The position numbers and the translations under genes were made by a program. Below, piece by piece: positions 25,296 through 35,985 of a stretch of DNA of 64,000 bases (the stretch's first letter is position 1; every line of letters begins with the position of its first letter). The notes below the pieces were generated by a model. That model did not search any database. It was not told the DNA's origin and worked only from the letters and a program-made list of their open reading frames with translations. Source of the stretch: an uncultured Polaribacter sp. (lineage in GTDB: Bacteria > Bacteroidota > Bacteroidia > Flavobacteriales > Flavobacteriaceae); the NCBI GenBank assembly GCA_947497755.1, contig CANMHT010000005.1, positions 124,001 to 188,000 of the forward strand. Reading direction: 5' to 3'.

Positions 25296-25670
25296 ATGAA
25301 GCAAACCTTAGGAAAACAAGAACGATTAAAAAGTAAAACCTTATTAGGTAAACTTTATAAAGAAGGAACAAGTGTAAAAAGTTTTCCTTTAAGAATGGTG
25401 TACTTACAAACAGAACACACCTCTAGTTTTCCTGCTCAAGTTGGAGTATCTGTACCCAAAAGAAATTTTAAAAAAGCAGTAAGTAGAAATCGTATTAAGA
25501 GACTCTTAAGAGAGAGCTATAGAAAACAAAAACAAATTGTTTACAAAACTATCGATGTGCCTTATGTGTATATGATTTCTTATATTGGCAAAGAAGAATG
25601 TAGTTATGCCGATATAGAAGTAAAGATGGAAAAATTGCTACAAGCTTTTGTAAAAAAGATAAATCAATAA
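25296..25670 (+). CDS. rnpA: Ribonuclease P protein component
   Basis: A 124-residue basic protein with the RnpA signature: VGVSVPKRNFKKAVSRNRIKR running into LLRESYR (residues 49-75), the RNR motif that contacts the P RNA and pre-tRNA leader. It helps the catalytic RNA remove 5' leaders from tRNA precursors. Length is normal. It begins right after a -7 box, and the S41 protease gene starts 3 bases after its stop, an arrangement common in Flavobacteriaceae. Confidence 0.95.
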   Translation: MKQTLGKQERLKSKTLLGKLYKEGTSVKSFPLRMVYLQTEHTSSFPAQVGVSVPKRNFKKAVSRNRIKRLLRESYRKQKQIVYKTIDVPYVYMISYIGKEECSYADIEVKMEKLLQAFVKKINQ

Positions 25671-25673
25671 AAA

Positions 25674-27317
25674 ATGAAAAAATACCGTTCAAATAAACTG
25701 ATTCTTATACTCGCTGTAGGAATCATTTTTGTTTCGTTTTCATTCCAATCTAAATTTTTTGAAGTTGCCAAGCAGATAGAAATTTATACGACGCTATTTA
25801 AGGAATTAAATATGTATTATGTGAATGAAATTAACCCTGCAGAAGTAACAACTAGAGCTTTAAAGAATACTTTAAAAGATTTAGATCCCTATACAAACTA
25901 TTTTAATGAACAAGATGTAGAAGCTGCAAAAATTAGAAGAGAAGGAGAATATGGCGGAATAGGAGCATCGATAAATTATACCGATAAAAATCCACTCATT
26001 ATTAGTGTATATAAAGATTATGCTGCAGATAAAGTGGGTTTAAAAGCTGGTGATATTATCACTAAAATAAATAATCAAGTATTAAATGAGTTAGAACGAG
26101 AAGCTATTTCTGGCTTATTGTTAGGTGTACCAGGAAGTACAATTTCTTTAGAAGTAAATAGACAAGGAACAACACTTCAGTTTGATTTAAAAAGAGAAAA
26201 AATAGAGGTAAATCCTGTGCCCTTTTATAAAAAAATAGACAATGAAACAGGGTATATTGTATTGTCTCGTTTCAATCAAAAGGCTTCTTTTGAAGTAAAA
26301 AAAGCTTTTCAGAATTTACAAAAAGAAGGCATTAAAAGTTTGATTTTAGACCTAAGATCAAATCCAGGCGGTTTGTTAGGAGAAGCTATTAATATTTCTA
26401 ATTTTTTCTTACCTAAAGACAAAGTCATCACAACCACAAAAGCTAAAGTTAAAAAATGGAGCAATACTTATTTGTCTAGAAATAATCCGTTAGATTTAGA
26501 AATTCCGATTGTAGTTTTAATAAATGGCACTTCTGCCTCGGCATCAGAAATTGTTACTGGAGCACTACAAGATTATGACAGAGCTGTTGTGTTGGGTAAA
26601 CGTTCGTTTGGAAAAGGATTGGTACAGCGTTATAGAAACTTAAGCTACGGAACACAATTAAAAGTTACGATTTCGAAGTATTATACACCAAGCGGAAGAT
26701 GTATTCAAGAGTTAGATTATGCAAATAGAGATTTAAAAACAGGAAAAGTGCCTAAGTTTTCTGATGCAGGAATCAATGAGTTTAAAACAGCAAATGGACG
26801 TAAAGTATATGATGGTGGTGGAATTCACCCAGATATTATAACAGAGAAAGAAGTATTAACCGATGTAACTAAAGCATTATTAAAATCTAAAGTTATTTTT
26901 AATTATACAGTTGATTTTAGAAGGAAAAACACCAATATTCCACCTGCAAAAGATTTTAGATTTACAGATGCCGATTTTAAAGGTTTTCAAAACTTTTTAA
27001 GAAAGGATACGACCTTTTTTACCAAAGAAGAACAAGCATTTATAAAAGCATTTAAAAATTTAAAAGCAGCACAACATAAAAAAGTGAGTAAAGACTATTT
27101 ACGTGTTTTAAAAACATTAAAAGAGGAAAGAATAGTTAAGTTATCTTCTAACAAGGAGTTTTTAAAAGATCAAATAAAACAATTGATTTTAGACCAATAT
27201 TATTACCAAGAAGGTATTTATCAAAATAAAATGAATGATGATTCAACCATTATAGAAGCGATTGAATTATTAAAAAATAAAAAGAGATATTCAGAGATAT
27301 TAGCAGGAACAAAGTAA
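25674..27317 (+). CDS. S41 family C-terminal processing peptidase
   Basis: A 547-residue exported protease. An N-terminal hydrophobic signal or anchor (about 7-25) is followed by a helical lead-in, a PDZ domain (about 85-165, with GGIGASI and VGLKAGDIITKINNQ) and the S41 tail-specific protease core (about 180-390). The catalytic Ser is in NGTSASASEIVTGAL (near 285) and the Lys about 25 residues later in GKRSFGKGLVQ. A C-terminal helical extension of about 150 residues is typical of Bacteroidota CtpA. It would trim or degrade envelope proteins in the periplasm. It is co-transcribed with rnpA. Confidence 0.93.
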   Translation: MKKYRSNKLILILAVGIIFVSFSFQSKFFEVAKQIEIYTTLFKELNMYYVNEINPAEVTTRALKNTLKDLDPYTNYFNEQDVEAAKIRREGEYGGIGASINYTDKNPLIISVYKDYAADKVGLKAGDIITKINNQVLNELEREAISGLLLGVPGSTISLEVNRQGTTLQFDLKREKIEVNPVPFYKKIDNETGYIVLSRFNQKASFEVKKAFQNLQKEGIKSLILDLRSNPGGLLGEAINISNFFLPKDKVITTTKAKVKKWSNTYLSRNNPLDLEIPIVVLINGTSASASEIVTGALQDYDRAVVLGKRSFGKGLVQRYRNLSYGTQLKVTISKYYTPSGRCIQELDYANRDLKTGKVPKFSDAGINEFKTANGRKVYDGGGIHPDIITEKEVLTDVTKALLKSKVIFNYTVDFRRKNTNIPPAKDFRFTDADFKGFQNFLRKDTTFFTKEEQAFIKAFKNLKAAQHKKVSKDYLRVLKTLKEERIVKLSSNKEFLKDQIKQLILDQYYYQEGIYQNKMNDDSTIIEAIELLKNKKRYSEILAGTK

Positions 27318-27400
27318 GAAAAGAATTCTTCTAAAGTATTTTAAGACTTGGTACTATTTTAGGATTAAGTTCTCTACACTATCCCTGCAATTAAAATTAG

Positions 27401-27408
27401 TATCTTTG
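27401..27408 (+). promoter_or_regulatory. -7 promoter box upstream of the DUF6909-like gene
   Basis: TATCTTTG is an exact TAnnTTTG match, 26 bases before the ATG at 27435. No clear -33 element is visible. Confidence 0.55.
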
Positions 27409-27434
27409 AGCAACTAAAAAAGAAAGAGTATTAC

Positions 27435-29099
27435 ATGAAAGAAAGAACGAGAGCACAAGAATCTACAGGAGCAATAGAAAGATTATACATTTCTATGCGA
27501 CACTTGTTTAGTAGAGGTTTTTATAAGCCTATGGGAGTTTCTGGAGAAACTTTAAGAAAATCATTATTGCAGTTAAGACCAGAAATTTATGGGTCTATTG
27601 CAGAGGATAAAGTAGAATTGAATGGATTAGTCTATATCATTGAGCGTTTACCAGAAGGAATTGAAGAATGCCAGTTTATTAATTTAACAGCAGATGAAGG
27701 TTATAAAGATTCTCATTTTAAGGCGATTATTCCACCAAAAAGAAGAAGAAATTGTTATCGAATAGACAAAGATCAAATGAATATTGAGATTACCAGAGGA
27801 AGATCTGAAATCTATGATATTTTAACTCATTTAACCTTTTTATTTATTGAATCTCATAAAATAAAAGACAAGGTTTTAATTAACAAAGGAACAGATTGCA
27901 CTAGAGAATGGAACACTTTAAAAGAGATTGTTTTATATGATAAATCAATTACTAATGATGAAAGAGAAGTTACCATTGCTCATTTAGGAACTATTTTAGG
28001 AAGAACCTATCAAGAAGTTTCTGAAGTATATAACACCTTTGCAACAGAAGAAAATCCTGATAGGTTTTTTCAGCTTATATATTGGTTAGGTCAGTTAGCA
28101 ATTAATGAAACTCTAGAAAACAAAAAACGTGTAGTTACTTTTAGTTCTGTATTAAACGAGCAAATAGGACAACATATTTATGGAGAAGTTTGGGCAAATA
28201 ATATAAAAAAAACACTAAAAGAAAATCAACTTTTAGAAAGACCAATACACATCATTAGTGCAAATATGCACAGTGTAATGAACTCTATTTATGGAAATGG
28301 AGCATTGCCCGAAGAATCGAAAACGCATGAAGGGTTTAAACTTTTTGAACTTTTAAGTAATAGTGATAGTAAAGCTTTGCAAACTAAGGTTAAGAATTAC
28401 GCTTCTGAGAGTGGATTAATTTATATTAAAGACACTTCTGGAACGAATATTAATGTTCAAGTAATTGATACTGAAAAAATAGACTTTGAATCGACGAGAT
28501 ATTCTAAAGAAAATTCGGAAGGAAAAAAACCAGTTATTATTGTGATGGATTATGCTTTTGGAGAACAAGCATATGAAACGATGGATGAATTACTTAAACC
28601 ATATAAAGAAAATGATTCTATAACTCACTTAAATGTAGAATCTGTTTCTATTATGGGTAAAGCTGGGATTTTAGAAGGAGGAAAAGGAGATATTATGATT
28701 CCATCGTCACATATTTTTGAAGGTACGGCAGACAATTATCCATTTAAAAATGAGTTAACTAAAAAAGATTTAGAAGGTTTTGGAGTACAATCTTTTGATG
28801 GAGCAATGATTTCTGTATTGGGAACATCGTTACAAAACAAAGATATTTTAAAGTTTTTCCATGATTCTACTTGGAATGTTATTGGATTAGAAATGGAAGG
28901 AGCTCATTATCAAAAGGCGATTCAAGCAGCCTCAAAAATTAGAGGAAATATTTCTGAAAATGTAAAAGTACGTTATGCATATTATGCTTCAGATAATCCT
29001 TTAGAAACAGGAGCAACATTAGCTTCTGGAGGCTTAGGAATGTCTGGAGTTACACCAACTTATGCAATAACACAAAGAATTTTAGAACAGATTTTCTAA
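27435..29099 (+). CDS. Bacteroidota-specific protein with nucleosidase-like C-terminus (DUF6909-like)
   Basis: A 554-residue cytosolic protein widely seen in Bacteroidota without an experimental role (I believe DUF6909; not verified). The N-terminal half (1-270) is helical and charged and resembles nothing I can name. The C-terminal half (about 310-554) has features of the purine nucleoside phosphorylase/nucleosidase fold: a GKAGILEGGKGDIMIPS stretch with the Gly-rich and following strand, then NVIGLEMEGAHYQKA, like the xEMEGA motif that binds the ribose in MTA/SAH and AMP nucleosidases, then YASDNP. A nucleoside- or nucleotide-related activity is thus an inference. No transcription stop is visible before the polysaccharide genes that start 34 bases later. 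Confidence 0.6.
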   Translation: MKERTRAQESTGAIERLYISMRHLFSRGFYKPMGVSGETLRKSLLQLRPEIYGSIAEDKVELNGLVYIIERLPEGIEECQFINLTADEGYKDSHFKAIIPPKRRRNCYRIDKDQMNIEITRGRSEIYDILTHLTFLFIESHKIKDKVLINKGTDCTREWNTLKEIVLYDKSITNDEREVTIAHLGTILGRTYQEVSEVYNTFATEENPDRFFQLIYWLGQLAINETLENKKRVVTFSSVLNEQIGQHIYGEVWANNIKKTLKENQLLERPIHIISANMHSVMNSIYGNGALPEESKTHEGFKLFELLSNSDSKALQTKVKNYASESGLIYIKDTSGTNINVQVIDTEKIDFESTRYSKENSEGKKPVIIVMDYAFGEQAYETMDELLKPYKENDSITHLNVESVSIMGKAGILEGGKGDIMIPSSHIFEGTADNYPFKNELTKKDLEGFGVQSFDGAMISVLGTSLQNKDILKFFHDSTWNVIGLEMEGAHYQKAIQAASKIRGNISENVKVRYAYYASDNPLETGATLASGGLGMSGVTPTYAITQRILEQIF

Positions 29100-29133
29100 T
29101 TCTTTTTAAGACTAAGATTAAACTAAACAAACT

Positions 29134-30171
29134 ATGGCTAAAGAAAACCAAACAAAAGAGGAAGAAGTAGAATTAGGTTCCTTATTTATCATTATTGGAA
29201 AAGGATTTTCTAACCTATTTAATTTTATAGGAAAAATTTTAAAAGGAATTTTTCATTTCTTTATTTTAATCCTATTGTTTGTAAAAAAGAACTTTACAAA
29301 GTTAGCAATTGCAGCAGCAGTTGGTGCTGTTGTTGGTACTTTTGTTGAGTTTAAAAAGGATGTAACTTATGGAGCAGATTTGCAAGTGCAACCTAATTTT
29401 AAAAGCTCAAGACAATTGTATAACAATGTCAATTATTACAATGATTTAGTCAAGCAAAAGGATACCACTTCTTTAGCAAATGCATTTGGAATTTCTATTA
29501 CTGAAGCAGCAACGCTTAAGAAGTTTGAAATTTTCCCTGTAAAAAACGGAAATGATTTATTAACCTCTTATGATGAGTTAATTCTTTCGGTAGATACTTT
29601 AACTGCTAAAAGTTATTCGTTTGATAATTTTAAAACAACCTTTACAGATTATGATTATAAAATTCATAATATTCATGTTGTTGCCACCAAGAATGATGTT
29701 TTTTCTAAGTTAGATAGAGTCATCATTTCTTCTGTTGTAGACAATCAGTTTTTTAATAAGGTAAAAGTTTTAACCAATGAAAATTTAAATAGAACCGATT
29801 CTTTACTTAGAGAAAACTTATCGCAACTAGATACGTTAAGAAAAGTGTATATGACGGTTTTAGTAGAAGAATCTAAAAAACAAGCTACAGGTACAAGTAT
29901 AGATTTAGGAGGCGAAAAGAAAACAACTAAAGAACTTGAATTGTTTGAAACGAATAGAAAAATCAACAGTGATTTAAAAGAAATAGCAAAAGATAGATCA
30001 GAAAAGTCAGAGGTTTTAAATGTTATTTCAAACTTTCAACCTATTGGTTATGAAATAAAAGGAATTAGCAAAAACTACGGGGTCTTAGCTTCTGGTTTAG
30101 CTTTAGCACTTATGGTTTTATTCTTATTATTAAAACAATTAAATAATTACTTAAACAACTACAAAGAATAG
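29134..30171 (+). CDS. Wzz-like chain length determinant
   Basis: A 345-residue inner membrane protein with one transmembrane segment near 48-68 and another at 315-334, joined by a long periplasmic region containing a coiled-coil (about 195-300). This is the polysaccharide co-polymerase (Wzz) topology, with no kinase domain. Its N-terminus also has a hydrophobic amphipathic stretch (about 15-48). It would set the length of the polymer made by the Wzy protein encoded downstream. It is the first gene of the polysaccharide operon; rmlB starts 3 bases after its stop. Confidence 0.75.
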   Translation: MAKENQTKEEEVELGSLFIIIGKGFSNLFNFIGKILKGIFHFFILILLFVKKNFTKLAIAAAVGAVVGTFVEFKKDVTYGADLQVQPNFKSSRQLYNNVNYYNDLVKQKDTTSLANAFGISITEAATLKKFEIFPVKNGNDLLTSYDELILSVDTLTAKSYSFDNFKTTFTDYDYKIHNIHVVATKNDVFSKLDRVIISSVVDNQFFNKVKVLTNENLNRTDSLLRENLSQLDTLRKVYMTVLVEESKKQATGTSIDLGGEKKTTKELELFETNRKINSDLKEIAKDRSEKSEVLNVISNFQPIGYEIKGISKNYGVLASGLALALMVLFLLLKQLNNYLNNYKE

Positions 30172-30174
30172 TTG

Positions 30175-31185
30175 ATGAATACACTATTAATTACAGGAGG
30201 AGCAGGGTTTATTGGAGCAAACTTTATCCCGTATTTTTTAAAAAATAATACAAATGTTCGAGTTGTAAATTTGGATGCATTAACCTATGCAGGAGATTTA
30301 AAAAACTTAGAAGAAATTGCAGATAGTAACAGGTATATTTTTGAAGAAGGAAATATTTGTGATCGTAAGTTTGTAGACACTCTTTTTACAAAGTATGATA
30401 TTTCTGGAGTAATTCACTTTGCAGCAGAGTCTCATGTAGATAATTCTATCAAAAATCCAGATGCGTTTATTCAAACCAATATTAACGGTACATTTAATTT
30501 ATTAGATGCTGCTAAAACTCATTGGATGGATGGACCAAATCAATATAAAGAAGCTTATATAGAAGCAAGATTTCACCATATTTCTACTGATGAGGTTTTT
30601 GGAACCTTAGGAAAAACAGGGTTGTTTACAGAAGAAACGCCTTATGCACCAAATAGCCCGTATAGTGCTTCTAAAGCAGCTTCAGATTTTTTGGTTAGAA
30701 GTTATTTTCATACCTATAGAATGAATGTGGTTACTACCAATTGTTCTAATAATTATGGACCTAAACAGCATGATGAAAAACTAATTCCAACGATTATTAG
30801 GAAAGCAATCTCTGGAGAAGATATTCCAATATATGGTGATGGTCAAAATATTAGAGATTGGCTATATGTATTAGATCATTGTAAAGGAATAGAGTTGGTG
30901 TATAAAAAAGGAAAGACAGGAGAAACGTATAATATTGGAGGTAAAAATGAACGTAATAACTTATATATCGCTAATATTATTTGTGAACTTTTAGATACAA
31001 TTGTTCCTAAGAAAGGGTCTTATAAAGAGCAAATTAGCTTTGTAAAAGACAGGCCAGGCCATGATTTTAGATATGCCATTGATGCATCAAAAATAGAAGA
31101 TGAATTGGGGTGGAATGCCGCAGAGAATTTTGAAACGGGAATTCGAAAAACAATTGAATGGTATTTAAATAAATACAATAACTGA
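30175..31185 (+). CDS. rmlB: dTDP-glucose 4,6-dehydratase
   Basis: A 336-residue short-chain (extended SDR) enzyme with NAD-binding [11 protein letters not shown] (residues 5-15), the catalytic Asp-Glu pair in STDEVFG and the YSASKAASD Tyr-Lys motif (near 160-168). It converts dTDP-glucose to dTDP-4-keto-6-deoxyglucose, the second step of dTDP-L-rhamnose synthesis. The ATG at 30175 is used rather than the TTG just before it. The stop overlaps the rmlA ATG by one base. Confidence 0.96.
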   Translation: MNTLLITGGAGFIGANFIPYFLKNNTNVRVVNLDALTYAGDLKNLEEIADSNRYIFEEGNICDRKFVDTLFTKYDISGVIHFAAESHVDNSIKNPDAFIQTNINGTFNLLDAAKTHWMDGPNQYKEAYIEARFHHISTDEVFGTLGKTGLFTEETPYAPNSPYSASKAASDFLVRSYFHTYRMNVVTTNCSNNYGPKQHDEKLIPTIIRKAISGEDIPIYGDGQNIRDWLYVLDHCKGIELVYKKGKTGETYNIGGKNERNNLYIANIICELLDTIVPKKGSYKEQISFVKDRPGHDFRYAIDASKIEDELGWNAAENFETGIRKTIEWYLNKYNN

Positions 31186-32039
31186 TGAAAGGAATTATTT
31201 TAGCAGGAGGATCAGGAACGCGTTTACATCCGTTAACATTATCGGTAAGTAAGCAATTAATGCCCGTGTATGATAAACCTATGATTTATTATCCACTTTC
31301 TACATTAATGCAAGCAGGAATAAACGAAATATTAATTATTTCAACACCTCAAGATTTACCACTATTTCAACGTTTATTAGGAGATGGTAAAAAATATGGT
31401 TGCAGGTTTGAATATGCTGTTCAAGATGCTCCAAATGGATTGGCAGAAGCATTTATTATTGGTGCAGATTTTATTGGAAAAGATAAAGTAGCACTTATTT
31501 TAGGAGATAATATTTTTTATGGAACAGGATTGGCCAATTTGTTAAGAGCAAATAACAATCCAGATGGTGGAATTGTGTATGCATATCATGTTCACGACCC
31601 AGAAAGATATGGAGTTGTTGAATTTGATAAGCATGGAAATGCCATTTCTATAGAAGAAAAGCCATTAAAACCAAAATCAAATTACGCAGTTCCAGGGATT
31701 TATTTTTATGATAATGATGTTGTTGATATAGCAAAAAATATTCAACCAAGTAAAAGAGGAGAGTTAGAAATTACCGATGTTAACAAAACATACTTAGCCC
31801 AAGGAAAATTAAGTGTGAGTATTTTAGATAGAGGTACTGCTTGGTTAGATACTGGAACTTTTGACTCTTTAATGCAAGCTTCTCAATTTGTTCAGGTAAT
31901 TGAAGAAAGACAAGGGCTAAAAGTAGGTTCAATTGAAGAAGCTGCTTATAGAAGCGGATTTATTAGTAAAGAACAACTACAAAAATTAATACAACCACTA
32001 TTAAAAAGTGGTTATGGAAAACATTTAGAAGGGATTTAA
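31185..32039 (+). CDS. rmlA: Glucose-1-phosphate thymidylyltransferase
   Basis: A 284-residue nucleotidyltransferase with the [11 protein letters not shown] signature (residues 8-18), the product-contacting [12 protein letters not shown] and LGDNIFYG motifs, and [11 protein letters not shown] near the end. It activates glucose-1-phosphate with dTTP and is feedback-inhibited by dTDP-rhamnose in other bacteria. It overlaps rmlB and rmlC by one base each. Confidence 0.96.
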   Translation: MKGIILAGGSGTRLHPLTLSVSKQLMPVYDKPMIYYPLSTLMQAGINEILIISTPQDLPLFQRLLGDGKKYGCRFEYAVQDAPNGLAEAFIIGADFIGKDKVALILGDNIFYGTGLANLLRANNNPDGGIVYAYHVHDPERYGVVEFDKHGNAISIEEKPLKPKSNYAVPGIYFYDNDVVDIAKNIQPSKRGELEITDVNKTYLAQGKLSVSILDRGTAWLDTGTFDSLMQASQFVQVIEERQGLKVGSIEEAAYRSGFISKEQLQKLIQPLLKSGYGKHLEGI

Positions 32040-32584
32040 TGCAAGTAATAGAAACAAAATTAAAAGGTTGTTTTGTAATTGAACCAAGAGTTTTTGGAGA
32101 CGAAAGAGGGTATTTCTTTGAAAGTTTTAATAAAACGAGTTTTCAAAAACTAACAGGCCAAGAAATAGACTTTGTACAAGACAATGAAGCTTATTCTAAT
32201 AGAGGTGTTTTAAGAGGATTGCATTTTCAAAAAGGAGAGCATGCACAAGCAAAACTAGTAAGAGTGGTTAAAGGAAAAGTACTAGATGTCGTTGTTGATT
32301 TAAGACCAGATTCTGAAACTTATGGCGAGCATTTTTCAATAGTTTTATCTGAAGAAAATAAAAAGCAATTGTTTGTGCCTAGAGGTTTTGCTCATGGGTA
32401 TTCTGTGTTAGAAAACAACACAGTTTTTGTATATAAATGCGACAATTATTATGCTCCAGATACTGAAAGTGGAATACTTTATAATGATGCTTCACTACAA
32501 ATAGATTGGATGTTAGAAGCACATGAAATTCAATTGTCTGATAAAGACAAAAAATTAAAATTAATTAAAGAATTAGAAAACTAG
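32039..32584 (+). CDS. rmlC: dTDP-4-dehydrorhamnose 3,5-epimerase
   Basis: A 181-residue cupin epimerase with [20 protein letters not shown] (near 43-62), where the His is the catalytic base, and [10 protein letters not shown] later. It makes dTDP-4-keto-L-rhamnose. The usual next gene, rmlD (final reduction), is absent here, and gmd follows after 4 bases. Confidence 0.95.
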   Translation: MQVIETKLKGCFVIEPRVFGDERGYFFESFNKTSFQKLTGQEIDFVQDNEAYSNRGVLRGLHFQKGEHAQAKLVRVVKGKVLDVVVDLRPDSETYGEHFSIVLSEENKKQLFVPRGFAHGYSVLENNTVFVYKCDNYYAPDTESGILYNDASLQIDWMLEAHEIQLSDKDKKLKLIKELEN

Positions 32585-32588
32585 AAAT

Positions 32589-33704
32589 TTGAAAAAAGTT
32601 GCATTAATAACAGGAATTACTGGACAAGATGGTTCATATCTTACTGAATTTTTACTAGAAAAAGGTTATGAAGTTCATGGAATAAAAAGAAGGTCTTCTA
32701 GTTTCAATACCCAAAGAATAGATCACCTATATCAAGATCCTCATCAAGAAAATAGAAACTTGTTTTTGCATTATGGTGATATGACAGATAGTACCAATTT
32801 GATTCGGATAATTCAAGAAGTGCAACCAGATGAGATTTACAATTTGGCAGCGATGAGTCATGTACATGTCTCTTTTGATACACCAGAATATACAGCCAAT
32901 GTTGATGGCTTAGGAACATTGCGTTTATTGGAAGCTATACGAATTTTAAACCTTGAGAAAAAGACAAAAATTTACCAAGCATCAACATCAGAATTATATG
33001 GTAAGGTACAAGAAGTACCACAAACAGAAACAACACCTTTTTATCCAAGAAGTCCTTATGGAGCAGCAAAAATTTATGCGTATTGGATTACAGTAAATTA
33101 TAGAGAAGCGTATAATATTTTTGCTTGTAATGGTATTCTTTTTAACCATGAATCACCTGTTAGAGGAGAAACCTTTGTTACTAGAAAAATTACAAGAGCG
33201 GCTTCTAAAATTGCGTTAGGATTGCAAGAAAAATTGTATTTAGGAAACTTAGACGCTCAAAGAGATTGGGGACACGCAAAAGATTATGTACGAATGATGT
33301 GGATGATCTTACAGGCTGAAACTCCAGAAGATTGGGTAATTGCTACAGGAAAAACAACTTCTGTAAGAGAAATGGTGAGAATGGCGTTTGGAGAATTAGG
33401 AATTGAATTGGATTTTATAGGTAATGGAAAAGAAGAGAAAGGAATTGTAAAATCTTGCTCAAATAAAGAGTATCAAATTCCTGATGGAAAAGAAGTTATC
33501 TGTATTGATCCTCATTACTACCGACCAACAGAAGTAGATTTGTTGATAGGAGATGCATCAAAAGCAAAGAATAAACTAGGTTGGACTCCAGAGTATTCTT
33601 TAAAAGAACTCATTAAAGAAATGATGGAGCATGATATTAGCATCATGAAAAAAGAATTATATCTAAAAAATGGTGGTCATACAATAAATAACAACTATGA
33701 ATAA
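32589..33704 (+). CDS. gmd: GDP-mannose 4,6-dehydratase
   Basis: A 371-residue SDR enzyme with the [14 protein letters not shown] motif (9-18), ASTSELYGK with the catalytic Thr/Ser-Glu, and the [12 protein letters not shown]yr-Lys motif near 154-165. It forms GDP-4-keto-6-deoxymannose for GDP-L-fucose. The start is TTG at 32589, the first codon of the conserved [10 protein letters not shown]-terminus; no ATG is available there. It overlaps the fcl gene by 8 bases. Confidence 0.95.
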   Translation: MKKVALITGITGQDGSYLTEFLLEKGYEVHGIKRRSSSFNTQRIDHLYQDPHQENRNLFLHYGDMTDSTNLIRIIQEVQPDEIYNLAAMSHVHVSFDTPEYTANVDGLGTLRLLEAIRILNLEKKTKIYQASTSELYGKVQEVPQTETTPFYPRSPYGAAKIYAYWITVNYREAYNIFACNGILFNHESPVRGETFVTRKITRAASKIALGLQEKLYLGNLDAQRDWGHAKDYVRMMWMILQAETPEDWVIATGKTTSVREMVRMAFGELGIELDFIGNGKEEKGIVKSCSNKEYQIPDGKEVICIDPHYYRPTEVDLLIGDASKAKNKLGWTPEYSLKELIKEMMEHDISIMKKELYLKNGGHTINNNYE

Positions 33705-34743
33705 AGATGCTAAAATATATATAGCGGGTCATAGAGGTTTAGTTGGGAGTGCTATATACAACAATCTACAATCTAAAGGATATAATAACCTGATTACAAG
33801 AACACATAAAGAATTAGATTTAACAAATCAGCAAGAAACAGCAGAGTTTTTTAAAAAAGAACAACCGGAATATGTGTTTTTAGCAGCAGCAAAAGTAGGT
33901 GGAATTGTAGCTAATAACACTTACAGAGCTGATTTTATTTATGAAAACATGATGATTCAAAACAATGTAATTCATCAAAGTTATCTACACAAGGTAAAAA
34001 AGTTATTGTTTTTAGGAAGTACTTGTATTTATCCTAAAAATGCTCATCAACCAATAAAAGAAACAGAATTACTTACCAATACTTTAGAGTATACTAACGA
34101 GCCTTATGCAATTGCAAAAATAGCGGGAATAAAGTTATGTGAAAGCTATAATTTGCAATATGGAACCAATTTTTTATCGGTAATGCCTACAAATTTATAT
34201 GGGCCAAATGATAATTTTGATTTGGAAAAATCTCATGTTTTACCAGCACTAATTCGTAAAATACATTTAGCAAAGTTATTAGAAGAAGATAAAGAAGCAG
34301 CAGTTTTAAAAGATTTAGGTCTAAGTTCATTTCAAGAAGCAATGCCTATTTTAAAACAATTCGGAATCTCTAAAAAGAGTGTAGAAATTTGGGGTTCAGG
34401 AAAACCAAAACGAGAGTTTTTATGGTCTGATGATATGGCCGATGCCTGTGTATTTATAATGGAAAGTCAAGATTTTAAGGACACATATAGTTTTCAAGAT
34501 AAGGAAATTAGAAATACACATATTAATATTGGTACTGGACAAGATATTTCGATTAAAGAATTGGCAGAAAAAATAAAGACGGTTGTAGGTTTTAATGGCG
34601 ATTTAGTTTTTAATACTGATAAACCAGACGGAACCATGAGAAAACTTACCGATGTTTCGAAACTTCATTCTTTGGGATGGAAACATCGTATTGATTTGGA
34701 TGACGGAATAAAAAAGATGTATAATTTTTACTTAAATGAATAA
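33697..34743 (+). CDS. fcl: GDP-L-fucose synthase
   Basis: A 348-residue SDR epimerase/reductase with GHRGLVGSA (residues 8-16), the catalytic Cys-containing LGSTCIYP segment and the [11 protein letters not shown]yr-Lys motif. It converts GDP-4-keto-6-deoxymannose to GDP-L-fucose and follows gmd directly. It is about 25 residues longer than the E. coli enzyme. The extra length is a segment (about 193-220: [18 protein letters not shown] and on) inserted before the [14 protein letters not shown] substrate loop. Confidence 0.94.
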   Translation: MNKDAKIYIAGHRGLVGSAIYNNLQSKGYNNLITRTHKELDLTNQQETAEFFKKEQPEYVFLAAAKVGGIVANNTYRADFIYENMMIQNNVIHQSYLHKVKKLLFLGSTCIYPKNAHQPIKETELLTNTLEYTNEPYAIAKIAGIKLCESYNLQYGTNFLSVMPTNLYGPNDNFDLEKSHVLPALIRKIHLAKLLEEDKEAAVLKDLGLSSFQEAMPILKQFGISKKSVEIWGSGKPKREFLWSDDMADACVFIMESQDFKDTYSFQDKEIRNTHINIGTGQDISIKELAEKIKTVVGFNGDLVFNTDKPDGTMRKLTDVSKLHSLGWKHRIDLDDGIKKMYNFYLNE

Positions 34744-35974
34744 ACGATTAAGTAAAGACAATTCTATTATTCTAAAAAACTTATCCTTTTTAACAGTTCT
34801 TAGGTTTTTTAATATTGGAGTTAAGTTTTTTTTGGTTGCTTATTTGGTAAGAGTATTAGGGACAACGAATTATGGTATATTAACTTGGACAGACTCGATT
34901 ATTCAATACTTTATTATTCTTATAAATTTTGGGTTTAATGTTTATGCAGCCAAGTATATTGTAGAAAATAGAAATTCCCAAAAGACATTAAATAAAATTA
35001 CATCTACAGTTTTTACAATTAAGTTTGGCTTATTTTGTTGTAGCTTTTTATTGCTTTACTTTCTTTCTTTTTTAAATACCCTGTCACCCTATAGTCTATT
35101 TTTATATGTAATGTTGTTAATGGGAATTGGAGAAGTTTTCTTTCCTGTTTGGTATTTTCAAGGAGTAGAAAAATTACAGTTAGCTACTTATATTACTGTT
35201 TTTTCTAGAATTGTGTTAGTTGGAGGAACTCTTTTGTTTGTTAAGAATTCTGAGGATCTATTAACTCATATTTTGTTAATAGTTTTGTCTAATGTTATTA
35301 TGGGAGTTTTGGGTTATTTTACTTTAGTAAAAAAGTTTGGGTTTAGGTTTTATTTTGTAAAACTAAATGATATTAAAACTGTGATTAAAGAAGCTTATAT
35401 GTTCTTTTTGGGTAGGTTTATGTCACTCACATTTAATTTTATGACTATATTTTTAATTGGAGTATACTATTCTATGGAGTATGTGGCAGGTTTTGATGTT
35501 GCTTTAAAAGTAGTATTAGTGTGTATCATTCCTTTTGATATGCTACAACAAGCTGTTTTTCCAACGATAACCAGATCAAAAAATAAAACAACTATTAAAA
35601 AACTAATCGTAATTAGTGTTGCAGTCGGGTTATTTTTTACACTTTTTTTAAATCTATTTCCAGAGTTTTTACTTTCATTATTTGGAGGAGAGGAAATTAA
35701 ACAATACAGTACTGTCTTAAAAGTGCTTTCTCCAATACCTCCAATTGTTGCTTTAACATTTATTTTAGGTACTTGTACATTAGTAGCTTTTGGATATAAT
35801 AAAGAGTTTAATAGGTCTTTAATTATATCATCATTATTCTATATTTTAATAGTTTTACTTCTTTACATGGTTAATCAAGTTACATTTTGGAATTTAGTAT
35901 ATTTAAGATTAGTTTCAGATTTAGTTTTATTAATTACAAGAATATATTACGTTTATAAAAAAAGAATTTTTTAA
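34736..35974 (+). CDS. wzx: Wzx-type polysaccharide flippase
   Basis: A 412-residue membrane protein with about twelve hydrophobic segments and the polysaccharide biosynthesis/MATE-like N-terminus ([27 protein letters not shown] in pieces, then [10 protein letters not shown] near 42-51). It would move the lipid-linked repeat unit across the inner membrane for polymerisation. It overlaps fcl by 8 bases. Confidence 0.86.
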   Translation: MNKRLSKDNSIILKNLSFLTVLRFFNIGVKFFLVAYLVRVLGTTNYGILTWTDSIIQYFIILINFGFNVYAAKYIVENRNSQKTLNKITSTVFTIKFGLFCCSFLLLYFLSFLNTLSPYSLFLYVMLLMGIGEVFFPVWYFQGVEKLQLATYITVFSRIVLVGGTLLFVKNSEDLLTHILLIVLSNVIMGVLGYFTLVKKFGFRFYFVKLNDIKTVIKEAYMFFLGRFMSLTFNFMTIFLIGVYYSMEYVAGFDVALKVVLVCIIPFDMLQQAVFPTITRSKNKTTIKKLIVISVAVGLFFTLFLNLFPEFLLSLFGGEEIKQYSTVLKVLSPIPPIVALTFILGTCTLVAFGYNKEFNRSLIISSLFYILIVLLLYMVNQVTFWNLVYLRLVSDLVLLITRIYYVYKKRIF

Positions 35975-35985
35975 TTGTTTCAATT

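Noticed and set aside
33697..34743. Possible rmlD
   Set aside because: The Cys-containing active-site segment and the position after gmd identify it as GDP-fucose synthase.
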